A program made the translations under genes and the position numbers. Source: Candidatus Defluviibacterium haderslevense (GTDB lineage Bacteria > Bacteroidota > Bacteroidia > Chitinophagales > Saprospiraceae). Taken from it: a DNA stretch of 64,000 nucleotides. Below are positions 1 to 8,298 of the stretch, piece by piece (position 1 is the stretch's first letter; each line of letters begins with the position of its first letter). A model generated the notes under the pieces. That model was not told the origin of the DNA and searched no databases. It was given only the letters and a program-made list of their open reading frames with translations. The stretch lies in contig JADJRL010000003.1 in assembly GCA_016712225.1 (NCBI GenBank), positions 3,237,501 to 3,301,500 of the forward strand, written 5' to 3'.

Positions 1-1518
1 TCCAATACTTTGATTTCAGAAGAATTAGGTCGCGGAGATGCTTCATTCAATACCACACTGGCGGCTCATACCGGAATTGGGATGTTACCCATTTTATATT
101 TTGGTTCTGAAGCATTGAAATTGAAATATTTGCCTGGATTGAGTAATGGAACGTTGAAAGCCTCCTATTGCCTTACAGAGCCGAGCTCGGGTAGTGACGC
201 ACTGAGTGCCAAAACCAAAGCTGAAAGATCGGCGGATGGTAGCGAGTTTATATTAACAGGGCAAAAGATGTGGATTTCCAATGCGGGATTTGCCGATGTT
301 TTTATCGTTTTTGCCCAAGTTGATGGTGATAAATTTACTGGATTTTTAGTTGAAAAAAATTCGCCGGGCTTAACCTTAGGTGAAGAAGAACATAAATTGG
401 GAATCAAAGGCTCTTCAACCCGACAAGTATTCTTAGATCAAGTACATGTCCCTAAAGAACATGTATTGGGTGAAATTGGTAAAGGTCATTTGATAGCCTT
501 CAATGTACTTAATATAGGTCGTTATAAATTGGGGACCATGGCGATGGGTGGTTGTAAAAAATGCATTGACATAGCCGTCCGTTATGCAAATGAGAGAGTA
601 CAATTCGGACATCCAATTTCCGCTTATGGAGCCATGCAGTATAAGATAGCTGAATCGGTCATCAGAACCTTTGTTTTAGAATCAACAGTGTATCGTGTTA
701 GTGATTTAATGGATGATCAGAAATTGGATTCCATGGCAGCAGGTAAAAATTTTGCACAAGCTATGCTTGAATCTGCTGAAGAATACGCTGTAGAGTGCGC
801 TATCATTAAAATCTACGGATCAGAAGTGCTGGATTACGTCGTTGATGAAATGCTTCAGATACATGGAGGATATGGATATAGCGAAGAATATTTGCCTGCG
901 CGTACATACAGAGATGCGCGGATCAATAGAATTTATGAGGGGACGAATGAGATCAATCGAATGTTGATCATCAATATGATCTTACGTCGCACGATGAAAG
1001 GTGAATTAGATCTGGTGGGCCCAGCCTGGGAAGTTCAAAAGGAATTAACGGGATTACCAAATATGGAAATTCCTGAAGGTAAATACGGGCTCGAACGTAG
1101 AACAATTCATGATTTTAAGAAATTGTCATTAATGGTTGCCGGGGCCGCTGTTAAATATCAAATTGATGGTAAGCACGATCTCAAAGATCAACAAGAAATA
1201 TTGATGAATGTCGCAGATATCTTGATGGATTTATATAATTCAGAATCGGTATTACTTCGAATTCAAAAATTAGCAGACACCAAATCTGAAGAAGAAATGA
1301 CATTGTATGAAAACATCATGAAGGTGTTTATTTGGGATGCACAATCACGATTGGTTAAAAATGCTCAAGACGCTTTGGCCTCATTTGCCCTGGGTGATGA
1401 ATTGCGAATCATGATGATGGGCATTAAACGGTTCGCCAGATATGAAGCCATTAATGTGAAAGAGAAAAGAAGACAAATTGCAAAAATGGTTATTGAAAAA
1501 AATCAATATTGTTTTTAG
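1..1518 (+). CDS. acyl-CoA dehydrogenase, 5' end cut off by the window
   Basis: Flavin-dependent alpha,beta-dehydrogenation of acyl-CoA thioesters in fatty-acid or branched-chain degradation. The frame is open from base 1 (Ser-Asn-Thr-Leu-Ile), so the true start lies upstream; a TTG at 10 is not a convincing start. Family signatures are visible: YCLTEPSSGSDA and MWISNAGFAD in the middle beta domain, and DARINRIYEGTNEINRM, which carries the conserved active-site YEGT segment. About 190 residues follow that segment, so this belongs to the long acyl-CoA dehydrogenases with a C-terminal extension (about 590 aa in full) rather than the 380-aa type. It converges on the rhomboid gene with only 14 bases between stops, so no room for a separate terminator. 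Chain-length specificity cannot be read from sequence. Confidence 0.93.
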   Translation, partial: SNTLISEELGRGDASFNTTLAAHTGIGMLPILYFGSEALKLKYLPGLSNGTLKASYCLTEPSSGSDALSAKTKAERSADGSEFILTGQKMWISNAGFADVFIVFAQVDGDKFTGFLVEKNSPGLTLGEEEHKLGIKGSSTRQVFLDQVHVPKEHVLGEIGKGHLIAFNVLNIGRYKLGTMAMGGCKKCIDIAVRYANERVQFGHPISAYGAMQYKIAESVIRTFVLESTVYRVSDLMDDQKLDSMAAGKNFAQAMLESAEEYAVECAIIKIYGSEVLDYVVDEMLQIHGGYGYSEEYLPARTYRDARINRIYEGTNEINRMLIINMILRRTMKGELDLVGPAWEVQKELTGLPNMEIPEGKYGLERRTIHDFKKLSLMVAGAAVKYQIDGKHDLKDQQEILMNVADILMDLYNSESVLLRIQKLADTKSEEEMTLYENIMKVFIWDAQSRLVKNAQDALASFALGDELRIMMMGIKRFARYEAINVKEKRRQIAKMVIEKNQYCF

Positions 1519-1532
1519 TCAGTAAATTCAAT

Positions 1533-2129
1533 TTATCCTAATTTGTCAATAATAAATGCACAAACCAATCCAATGACAGCACCATAATAATGGGCATCAT
1601 GGTCTATACCATCATTTGAATTTTTTGCCGCCCACCAGGAATATATAAGATATAAGACACCCATTAAAAGCGCAGGTAATGGAAGGATTCCATAAAGAGA
1701 TAGGGTAGAAAAGGGAAAATGGTAAATGTATACAAACAGAATTCCTGATATAGCCCCGGATGCGCCTATACTTGCATAAGAAGCATTGTTTTGTTGTTTG
1801 AGGTATGTCGGAAGACAAGATAAAATCAGTATGATTAAATACAGCGTTAGGTAGACCATCATGCCAGGTATTTGACCAAATTGCATGATCATCATTTTTT
1901 CAACAACAAAACCAAATTGGTATAACACAAACGCATTGAGTAATAAGTGCATCCAACTTCCATGTACAAATCCGCAGGTTATCCATCGGTAATAGGATTT
2001 ATCTCTGTGTTCTAAATAGGGATAATGTCGACAGGCTTCAATGACACTATAGTTTGTAAATCCGGAATAGGAAATCAATAACATGGCAGCTAGTAAAGAT
2101 ACCGTTACTAATGGAAATAATTCATTCAT
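1533..2129 (-). CDS. rhomboid family intramembrane serine protease
   Basis: Membrane-embedded protease that cleaves transmembrane segments of other proteins. The 198-aa chain is almost wholly hydrophobic, with about six membrane segments. Rhomboid hallmarks are present: HGSWMHLLLN (residues 56-65), the catalytic serine in GASGAISG (Ser124) and the catalytic histidine in DHDAHYYGAVIG (His180). The start overlaps the end of rlmH by 8 bp, so translation is probably coupled within the leftward SWIM/GH13-like/rlmH/rhomboid run. Substrate unknown. The active-site pair is intact. Confidence 0.9.
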   Translation of the reverse strand: MNELFPLVTVSLLAAMLLISYSGFTNYSVIEACRHYPYLEHRDKSYYRWITCGFVHGSWMHLLLNAFVLYQFGFVVEKMMIMQFGQIPGMMVYLTLYLIILILSCLPTYLKQQNNASYASIGASGAISGILFVYIYHFPFSTLSLYGILPLPALLMGVLYLIYSWWAAKNSNDGIDHDAHYYGAVIGLVCAFIIDKLG

Positions 2130-2592
2130 GGTGATATGGTAAATGGTGTAAAATACTTTGAGCTCTGTACAATTGTTCTACAAATATAAGTCGAATGAGT
2201 TGGTGTGAAAAAGTAAAGTCTGAAAAGGATAAAAGCATTTGTGCTTGGTTCCGGAAAGCAGGTGTAAATCCATAAGCTCCACCAATAATAAAAATAATGC
2301 GATGCAGACTATTATTTTGCAATTGTTCTAAATGTTGGGCGAATTTAATGGATGTAAATTTTAATCCTCGTTCATCTAATAATATAATATAATCTTTTCG
2401 AAAATCTATTTTTTTAAGAAGTTGTGATTCTTCTTCCTGTTGGATGATGAGTTGATCTTTTTTTTCTTTCGCATTTGGAAATTCAAGGGTATTGAATTTG
2501 CATAAATGTCGAATGCGCTTAATATAATCAGCTATCCCAACATCAAGATATCCGAATTGTGTTTTTCCTGTCCACCAAAGTTGATATTCCAT
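2122..2592 (-). CDS. rlmH: 23S rRNA (pseudouridine-1915 N3) methyltransferase RlmH
   Basis: SPOUT-class methyltransferase that methylates pseudouridine 1915 in helix 69 of 23S rRNA, using S-adenosylmethionine. At 156 aa it has the normal family length. The trefoil-knot SAM site is recognisable: LDERG, the glycine-rich FIIGGAYGF, and the C-terminal SHQLIRLIFVEQLYRA with a terminal PYHHE. Its start abuts the stop of the GH13-like gene (0 bp gap) and its end overlaps the rhomboid start, so the three are probably cotranscribed. No anomalies seen. Confidence 0.95.
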   Translation of the reverse strand: MEYQLWWTGKTQFGYLDVGIADYIKRIRHLCKFNTLEFPNAKEKKDQLIIQQEEESQLLKKIDFRKDYIILLDERGLKFTSIKFAQHLEQLQNNSLHRIIFIIGGAYGFTPAFRNQAQMLLSFSDFTFSHQLIRLIFVEQLYRAQSILHHLPYHHE

Positions 2593-3912
2593 TTACTTAA
2601 TATTCGTGAGTACGATATATTGATAAGGATTTAGAGTATAAGATTTATTTTTCTCAAAATTAGTTAAGGCTCTTGTGAAAAATTCTAGACGTTGTATGTA
2701 GTCATTTTTTAAAGTGAATGACTGAACTTGGTTGGTAAGATTGGCCATGACTACGATGGATGCCTCCCCATGCTTTCGTTCGAATGCAAGGACATGTGTC
2801 GCGTCAGAAATGATCACAGGCAGGTTATCTTGTATAGACTGTATAGCTGGATTATCTACACGATGGATGAACAGCGATCGGAAAAAATCTCTGGAAAAAA
2901 ATTTATTAAAAACAATGGCTTGATTGGAATAAGGATTAATTCTATCAAACATCGGTTCTTCCTGTCCATTCATTATCATTGGAATGCCTCCTGTTAATAT
3001 ACTCAATACGCTGCATAATTTATAAAAGCCATAGAAACGTTGGGTTTCCGTACCATCTTTATTATTCAACAACGCGTTTTGGTTGAATAGTATGGAAGCA
3101 TTTTTGAATGTTGCCTTTTCATTGATTTCCATCAATGATTTAAAATCTTGTGAAGTGCAAGTGTTATCTACCATTTTAATAAATAAATGATAGAGATCAT
3201 AATTGAAATAGCTATCAAAATATCCACGTTCCACAAATTCAGGGGTATTGGAACCACTAACCAAATAGAATTTTTTAGAATTTATTTTTGATCCCAACAG
3301 ATTCAAAAAAGATTCAGGAAATTGATCTGCATTCATGAGTACAAAACCATCTAATGGAAAGTCCTTCATCCAATGTTCTAATATATGTATCAGTTTTTTT
3401 TGTAAAGTTTTATGTTCTAAATTAAAACGAATGTAATCTTGATTGAATGCAGTATCATTTTTTGCTTGAGATGATTTATAAAATTCAGGATATTCTTTTC
3501 TCCATGGATGATTTGGAGTGGTATAGGTCAGGTTAAATTCTAATAGTACTTTAATGTTAAAATGATGCGCTGAATCTATAAGTGTTTTGAAATCGTGATC
3601 TGTTCCAAGTGCTGGATCTATGGTAAGAAATTCTGAGCAGGCATAAGGATCTCCTGGATTATAGGCGTTATTAATATCTAGTGTTGTGAATATGGGTAAA
3701 ATGGAGATGGCTGAAACGTATTGATTTCTTAATCGAGCTAGTTCTTGTGTAATTCCTTTTAAATTATGTTGAGGCGTAAATTGCTTGGGCATTATTTCAT
3801 AAATGGCAGCTGTCTTGGTCCACTCAGGAGGTTCGGTTTTAATCAATTTGGTTTGGGTACATGATGATGATACCATTAGAAGTAATACTGAAATATAATT
3901 GATCAAATGCAT
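2593..3912 (-). CDS. GH13 alpha-amylase-like lipoprotein with degenerate active site (probable pseudoenzyme)
   Basis: The N terminus is a lipoprotein-like signal (MVSSSCTQ, Cys18), so it is probably exported and anchored. The fold is clearly GH13: AIYEIMPKQF, an LTGGIPMIMNGQEEPM segment (compare GMPLIYNGQE in active relatives) and a C-terminal beta domain. All four catalytic regions are altered. Region I (DWVANH type) reads LEFNLTY. Region II, normally GFRxD, reads DGFVLMNA, with Met193 at the nucleophile position and Val at the Arg position. Region III has LVSGS where the acid/base Glu should be. Region IV, normally NHD, is NQN (277-279). Inference: not a working glycosidase, but perhaps a glycan-binding or structural protein. 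It sits 11 bp after the SWIM gene and abuts rlmH. Confidence 0.82.
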   Translation of the reverse strand: MHLINYISVLLLMVSSSCTQTKLIKTEPPEWTKTAAIYEIMPKQFTPQHNLKGITQELARLRNQYVSAISILPIFTTLDINNAYNPGDPYACSEFLTIDPALGTDHDFKTLIDSAHHFNIKVLLEFNLTYTTPNHPWRKEYPEFYKSSQAKNDTAFNQDYIRFNLEHKTLQKKLIHILEHWMKDFPLDGFVLMNADQFPESFLNLLGSKINSKKFYLVSGSNTPEFVERGYFDSYFNYDLYHLFIKMVDNTCTSQDFKSLMEINEKATFKNASILFNQNALLNNKDGTETQRFYGFYKLCSVLSILTGGIPMIMNGQEEPMFDRINPYSNQAIVFNKFFSRDFFRSLFIHRVDNPAIQSIQDNLPVIISDATHVLAFERKHGEASIVVMANLTNQVQSFTLKNDYIQRLEFFTRALTNFEKNKSYTLNPYQYIVLTNIK

Positions 3913-3923
3913 GCAGAATATAA

Positions 3924-5591
3924 TTATTGATTTAAAATGCTTTGTCGTTCGGGAAACAATTGGTTGATTTCTTGTGTATATATCTTCATATGTTCTTTCG
4001 AGCCCTGGGTTAAAAGGTGAGATTTTATTTTATCCATAAACTGAAAAGCTGGAGCTCCAACATATTGATTTAAATGATTTTTTGTCAGTTTAACAAACAA
4101 TTGAATCATTTTTTGAGGCTCGGAATTTAATAATCGGTGATCATATTTCATGATGGTTTCTATTTGATCCAATTTTGATAATTCTTCAAATAGAAAATGA
4201 TCTTGGTTCGTGTTATTTAATAAATCCAACAAATAATGTTTTGCATGGGTAGCTTGGTGATTGCATTCTTCGATATATTTTTGAATTTCTGTTGGTTCAG
4301 GATTCGCACTGGTCATCCATATTTGACCAAAAGCTAAATGTTGAAATTGTAATGAATAAATTCTTGACCATTTATTCAGTTTGTCCGTCTCTTGTTCTAT
4401 TATTAATAATTTGAGATAGGCATCAGCTGCAAAAAGTTTAACATCCATGGAAGGATGTTTAGCTACAAAATACTCAAAAAATTTAGCCGATTCTTTTACC
4501 TGAGAACGATCTTTAATATATTGAATTAAGCTAAGCCAATGTGGTGAAGGAATGCGATCAAATAATTGATATTGGTCTATGATTTTTATAAATGCATTCG
4601 TTGGAAATAGTTTAGCTAGAAACAAAATAGGGGTAATACCTTCCCTAAAAAAATGAGGTTCCGTATTTATTTTATCTTCTATTAATTGGATCGTCCGTGT
4701 TTTATAATTTTTTTCTTGAAAACAAAAAATAAGTAATTGGAATAAATTTTCTTCATCAAATAATATATAATAGTTGTTTTTACTCAATGAAGTATGTAAG
4801 AGTGTGTAAATGGTTTCTCGCAAATCGGGAGCTTTAATACCTTTGATGAGTTGAAATAGGACCAGGTGTAATTTTTGAATAACTAGTTTAAGTTTATCCG
4901 TATTGATATCTTGATATTGTAAAAGCCATTTATAAGATTGAATCACTGCAGCCAACATGGATTGAACAGGTAAATACACTTCTCCATTGATAAATTGTTG
5001 TATACCGATATCATATAAAGTGTCGAGTAGTGCTAATTGTTGTTTATAATGTTTAACTTTTGAAAATGCAGAGAGGTCTTTTCCGGAAATGGTAAAATAA
5101 TCCAATGCTTCGAGGTATGAATCATAAATGTGTTCTTCGGATTCATGATGAAGAAAGGCTAATCTTGCCCAGGCATTTAAGCTTGGATGAATTTTGAGGC
5201 TAATATTGATAAATCGGATTAATTCATCTTGTGGAACTATGGATAATTTCTGAATGATTTGTGCTCGACTCTCCAGTTTTATTACCGGATTGGAAGCTTT
5301 GTTTTTTTCTTGGACTATATTGATATAATGCCAGTAAGCTAAAGTCCACGCATGAATACAGGGATTGATTCTATTACCTTGCCCACAGGCACAATTTATT
5401 TTCTTGACATTATTTTTACCATAACTCATCTCGCATTCGATAAGCATATCTTCTGCTTTGAGATGATAATTCCAGGTATCCTTAGAAGTCTGTATGGCTT
5501 TTTTGATTTGGCCTCCTTGTATCCAATGCTTTATTTTACCAAGCCGCTCCTCTGTTATACTAAATTCTATACTATCTAGTTGTATTTTCAT
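3924..5591 (-). CDS. SWIM zinc-finger domain protein
   Basis: The N-terminal domain carries the SWIM pattern CxC...CxH (Cys67, Cys69, Cys78, His80, in INCACG...NPCIH), a zinc-binding fold used for DNA or protein contacts. The remaining ~450 residues look all-helical, with repeated Leu/aromatic spacing suggestive of helical repeats; I recognise no catalytic motif. SWIM proteins often sit next to SNF2-type helicases or MoxR ATPases, but no such partner is nearby. It is the first gene of the leftward run, 11 bp before the GH13-like gene. Function unknown; the SWIM assignment is the firm part. Confidence 0.75.
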   Translation of the reverse strand: MKIQLDSIEFSITEERLGKIKHWIQGGQIKKAIQTSKDTWNYHLKAEDMLIECEMSYGKNNVKKINCACGQGNRINPCIHAWTLAYWHYINIVQEKNKASNPVIKLESRAQIIQKLSIVPQDELIRFINISLKIHPSLNAWARLAFLHHESEEHIYDSYLEALDYFTISGKDLSAFSKVKHYKQQLALLDTLYDIGIQQFINGEVYLPVQSMLAAVIQSYKWLLQYQDINTDKLKLVIQKLHLVLFQLIKGIKAPDLRETIYTLLHTSLSKNNYYILFDEENLFQLLIFCFQEKNYKTRTIQLIEDKINTEPHFFREGITPILFLAKLFPTNAFIKIIDQYQLFDRIPSPHWLSLIQYIKDRSQVKESAKFFEYFVAKHPSMDVKLFAADAYLKLLIIEQETDKLNKWSRIYSLQFQHLAFGQIWMTSANPEPTEIQKYIEECNHQATHAKHYLLDLLNNTNQDHFLFEELSKLDQIETIMKYDHRLLNSEPQKMIQLFVKLTKNHLNQYVGAPAFQFMDKIKSHLLTQGSKEHMKIYTQEINQLFPERQSILNQ

Positions 5592-5628
5592 TAATTCGGC
5601 TTAGACTTATGTTTTTTATAAATAAAAC

Positions 5629-5640
5629 CCTAAATTTAGG
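5629..5640. promoter_or_regulatory. 12-bp perfect palindrome between divergent genes
   Basis: CCTAAATTTAGG is a perfect palindrome in the 68-bp gap between the divergently transcribed SWIM gene (start 5591) and phosphatase gene (start 5660). Its place between two starts suits a dimeric repressor site, but a 12-mer this AT-rich can also arise by chance. Confidence 0.25.
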
Positions 5641-5659
5641 CATTAATTTGGATATAAAA

Positions 5660-6154
5660 ATGAAACGGCAGATATTTATTATTCGTCATGCAAAATCTAG
5701 TTGGAATCACGTAGGATTAAAGGACTTTGATCGCCCGTTAAATGACAGAGGATTAAAAGATGCTCCGGTCATGGCTAAAGTATTCAAAGGTCTGATTAAA
5801 GATCAGGTTAAATTGATTAGCAGTCCAGCAAATCGAGCAATAACAACTGCCGAAGTATTTGCTGCAGCTCTTCAACAAAAACCTGAGGATATTCGCAAAG
5901 AAGAAATTTTGTATTATGGCGATGAGACAGATTATTTGGATTGTTTGACTTCTGTAGATAATAATAATCTATCTGTTGCCATATTTGGACATAATCCTAA
6001 GATTGAACATTTTGCTGCAAGGGTGTCTAACCCATATCTTGGAGAAGTGCCTACCTGCGCTATAATGGCATTTGAATACGAAGGTCTGTTATGGAATGAA
6101 TTGAGTTGGAATAAATTGATATATTTGAACCATTATTTTCCAAAAGAATTGTAA
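5660..6154 (+). CDS. SixA-like histidine phosphatase
   Basis: Histidine phosphatase superfamily, SixA branch; in E. coli SixA dephosphorylates phosphohistidine on HPt or PTS proteins. The 164-aa product starts at ATG 5660, because the catalytic RHAKSSW begins within ten residues of it; an upstream in-frame ATG at 5609 would add an unsupported 17-aa tail. Other motifs: DFDRPLNDRG, the core SSPANRAITTAE, and a second catalytic His in FGHNP. Its stop overlaps the next ATG (TAATG), so it is translationally coupled to the DUF4296 lipoprotein. Substrate not determinable; a histidine kinase pair lies directly downstream. Confidence 0.88.
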   Translation: MKRQIFIIRHAKSSWNHVGLKDFDRPLNDRGLKDAPVMAKVFKGLIKDQVKLISSPANRAITTAEVFAAALQQKPEDIRKEEILYYGDETDYLDCLTSVDNNNLSVAIFGHNPKIEHFAARVSNPYLGEVPTCAIMAFEYEGLLWNELSWNKLIYLNHYFPKEL

Positions 6155-6495
6155 TGAAGAATTTTTACCTATTTTTTTTATTTTTCGTAATAGTGATTTC
6201 TTGTAACAGGGATCAAAAAAAAGTGCCAATACAAGAGGACATGATGGTTAATGTCTTGACTGATTTGTATTTTGTAGAAGCTTATTTTGAATCATTGTCT
6301 GGCAACCTAAAGGACTCCATGATTGCTGTAAAAAAGCTTGAGGTCCTTGCCAAATATGGATTGACAGATTCCATTTTTAATGAAGCAGGAAAGTATTATT
6401 CCAGAAATGATAAATTAATGGAGCAAATTGAAAATAAAGTTGTAGAACAAGTAGATAAACTTATTAAAGTTGATTCGTTGAAACAAAAGAATTAA
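6154..6495 (+). CDS. DUF4296 family lipoprotein
   Basis: Small (113 aa) lipoprotein with a signal peptide ending at VIVISC (Cys17), then a helical domain matching DUF4296, a Bacteroidota-specific family: an MMVNVLTDLYFVEAYFES-type segment and a helix with YYSRNDKLMEQI. Role unknown; it is probably periplasmic and lipid-anchored. The start overlaps the preceding phosphatase stop by one base, a strong sign of cotranslation. Confidence 0.78.
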   Translation: MKNFYLFFLFFVIVISCNRDQKKVPIQEDMMVNVLTDLYFVEAYFESLSGNLKDSMIAVKKLEVLAKYGLTDSIFNEAGKYYSRNDKLMEQIENKVVEQVDKLIKVDSLKQKN

Positions 6496-6539
6496 TTATT
6501 TGGTAACATCAGGAATGATCGAAAGCATTGACTTTGGAA

Positions 6540-6547
6540 TATCTTTG
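6540..6547 (+). promoter_or_regulatory. Bacteroidota -7 promoter box (TATCTTTG)
   Basis: TATCTTTG fits the Bacteroidota -7 consensus TAnnTTTG and lies 9 bp before the response regulator ATG (6557). That would give a very short leader. No clear -33 element at the usual spacing. Confidence 0.45.
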
Positions 6548-6556
6548 CGGTGAAAT

Positions 6557-7243
6557 ATGGAAAAAGCAAATAAAATTCTAATAGTCGATGATGAAGAAGA
6601 CACATTAGAATTCTTATCTTATAACTTAACGAAGCAAGGATTTGAAGTTAAAACAGCCTTAAACGGTCGTGATGCTTTCCAATTATTGAGTCATTTTATT
6701 CCCGACCTTATTGTTTTAGATTATATGATGCCTGAAATGGATGGCAGATCTTTTTTACAAAAGGTCAAATCTTTTCAAGCGTTTAAGCAAATTAAAATTG
6801 CAGTCTTGACAGCTAAGACTGACGATTTAACTCACACTGATTTGTTAGATCTTGGAGCTGATGATTTTATTACAAAACCCATCAAGCCTAATGTACTTAT
6901 CAGTAGAATAAATATGCTGTTGCGTAGAGAGTTGGCAAAAAATGAAATTGAAGATCAAAAAATCATACAACTAGATCAATTAACCATAGATCCCATCACT
7001 TTTACAATTAATTTTAATAAAATAGATGTAGATTTGCCTAGAAAGGAATTCCAATTACTTTATTTATTAGCTGGAAAACCAGGAAGAGTGTTTAATAGGG
7101 CAGAAATATTAAATAAGGTTTGGGGTGAAGATATTCTAGTGGGAGAACGAACCATTGATGTTCACATTCGAAAGATTCGTGAAAAATTAAAGGGAATTAA
7201 TATAAAAACGATTAAGGGTATTGGGTACAAACTGGAATTCTAG
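6557..7243 (+). CDS. OmpR/PhoB-family response regulator
   Basis: DNA-binding response regulator, 228 aa. The receiver domain (about 1-120) has the acidic pair Asp11/Asp12, phosphoacceptor Asp55 in VLDYMMPEMDG, Thr85 and Lys107 (FITKP). The C-terminal winged helix (about 130-228) has LPRKEFQLLYLLAGKPGRV and RTIDVHIRKIREKL. Its end overlaps the kinase start by 23 bp, so the two form a coupled pair. The PhoR-like partner suggests envelope or phosphate-type sensing, but the stimulus cannot be read. A TAnnTTTG box is immediately upstream. Confidence 0.93.
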   Translation: MEKANKILIVDDEEDTLEFLSYNLTKQGFEVKTALNGRDAFQLLSHFIPDLIVLDYMMPEMDGRSFLQKVKSFQAFKQIKIAVLTAKTDDLTHTDLLDLGADDFITKPIKPNVLISRINMLLRRELAKNEIEDQKIIQLDQLTIDPITFTINFNKIDVDLPRKEFQLLYLLAGKPGRVFNRAEILNKVWGEDILVGERTIDVHIRKIREKLKGINIKTIKGIGYKLEF

Positions 7244-8294
7244 TTCATATAAACGAGGCAATATTAATGCCTTAGTATCTGTTGCAGCATTATGTATCGT
7301 TTTGACGTTTTCTGTAATCTATATCATATTATCCCTTACAGAAGTAGTTTTAAGTCATGTACTTTATGTATATCTATTTGGTGTAATTTTATTTGTTGTA
7401 TGTTGGGTTATTCTAAAATATTTATTGGATCAATATTTATTATCAAGGATTAAAGTCATCTATAAGTTGATACGTGGAACAAAAACTGAAGAACCTTTTG
7501 TCAAAGAAAAGCGCGGTTTTGGAATAGACATCATTCAGCAAGTAGAAGAGGACGTATCCGAATACTTAATCCAAAAAGATAAAGAGATCGTTTTAAATAC
7601 AGAGCTCGAGGAATATCGCAAAGAATATATTGGGAATGTATCACATGAATTAAAGACTCCTATTTTTAATATTCAGGGATATCTTCAATCATTATTAAAT
7701 GGAGGCTTGGAAGATCCGGCAGTAAACCATAAATTTTTAGAAAAAGCAATAGCTAATGCTGATCGACTTCAGGCCATCATTGAAGATCTTGAGTCTATTT
7801 CCAGATTGGAAGCTAGAAGCAATATCCTGGAAATCCAAGAATTCAATATTAAGGATTTGGTTCAGGAAGTATTTGATGATTTGGAAGGATTAGCTGAAAA
7901 AAAACAAATCAAACTTTCATTTAAATCTGGTGCAGATATACCACATATTGTCAAAGGTGATATGGGCCAAATTAGATTAGTGCTGAATAATTTGATACAA
8001 AATTCCATCAAATATGGAGTTGAAGGCGGGCGCACCAAAGTCAGCTTTTATGAATTAGATAAAAATGTTTTAATAGAAGTATCAGATAATGGTATCGGAA
8101 TTTCTGAAGACCACATGAAACATGTCTTTGATCGTTTTTACAGAGTAGATAAAAGCAGATCCAGAATCCAGGGTGGAAGTGGTTTAGGCTTGTCCATTGT
8201 GAAACACATCATAGAAAGTCACGGACAATCCTTAAATGTCAGAAGTACCATCGATAAAGGCACAACCTTTGGTTTTACTTTAGAACAGGTATAG
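7221..8294 (+). CDS. PhoR-like sensor histidine kinase
   Basis: Membrane histidine kinase of 357 aa starting at TTG 7221 inside the response regulator gene; no in-frame ATG exists before the membrane segments. Two transmembrane helices (about 17-40 and 46-69) have almost no periplasmic loop between them, so sensing is probably within the membrane or cytoplasmic. The HisKA domain has phospho-acceptor His142 in NVSHELKTP. The HATPase domain has the N box LNNLIQNSIKYG, the G1 box DNGIGI, and RFYRVDKSRSR...GLGLSIVKHI. No HAMP or PAS is obvious. Converges with the M23 gene, 4 bp apart. Confidence 0.92.
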   Translation: MGTNWNSSSYKRGNINALVSVAALCIVLTFSVIYIILSLTEVVLSHVLYVYLFGVILFVVCWVILKYLLDQYLLSRIKVIYKLIRGTKTEEPFVKEKRGFGIDIIQQVEEDVSEYLIQKDKEIVLNTELEEYRKEYIGNVSHELKTPIFNIQGYLQSLLNGGLEDPAVNHKFLEKAIANADRLQAIIEDLESISRLEARSNILEIQEFNIKDLVQEVFDDLEGLAEKKQIKLSFKSGADIPHIVKGDMGQIRLVLNNLIQNSIKYGVEGGRTKVSFYELDKNVLIEVSDNGIGISEDHMKHVFDRFYRVDKSRSRIQGGSGLGLSIVKHIIESHGQSLNVRSTIDKGTTFGFTLEQV

Positions 8295-8298
8295 TAAA

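Noticed and set aside
2593..3912. Active alpha-amylase annotation
   Set aside because: All three catalytic carboxylate positions are replaced, so calling it a working GH13 enzyme is not supported.
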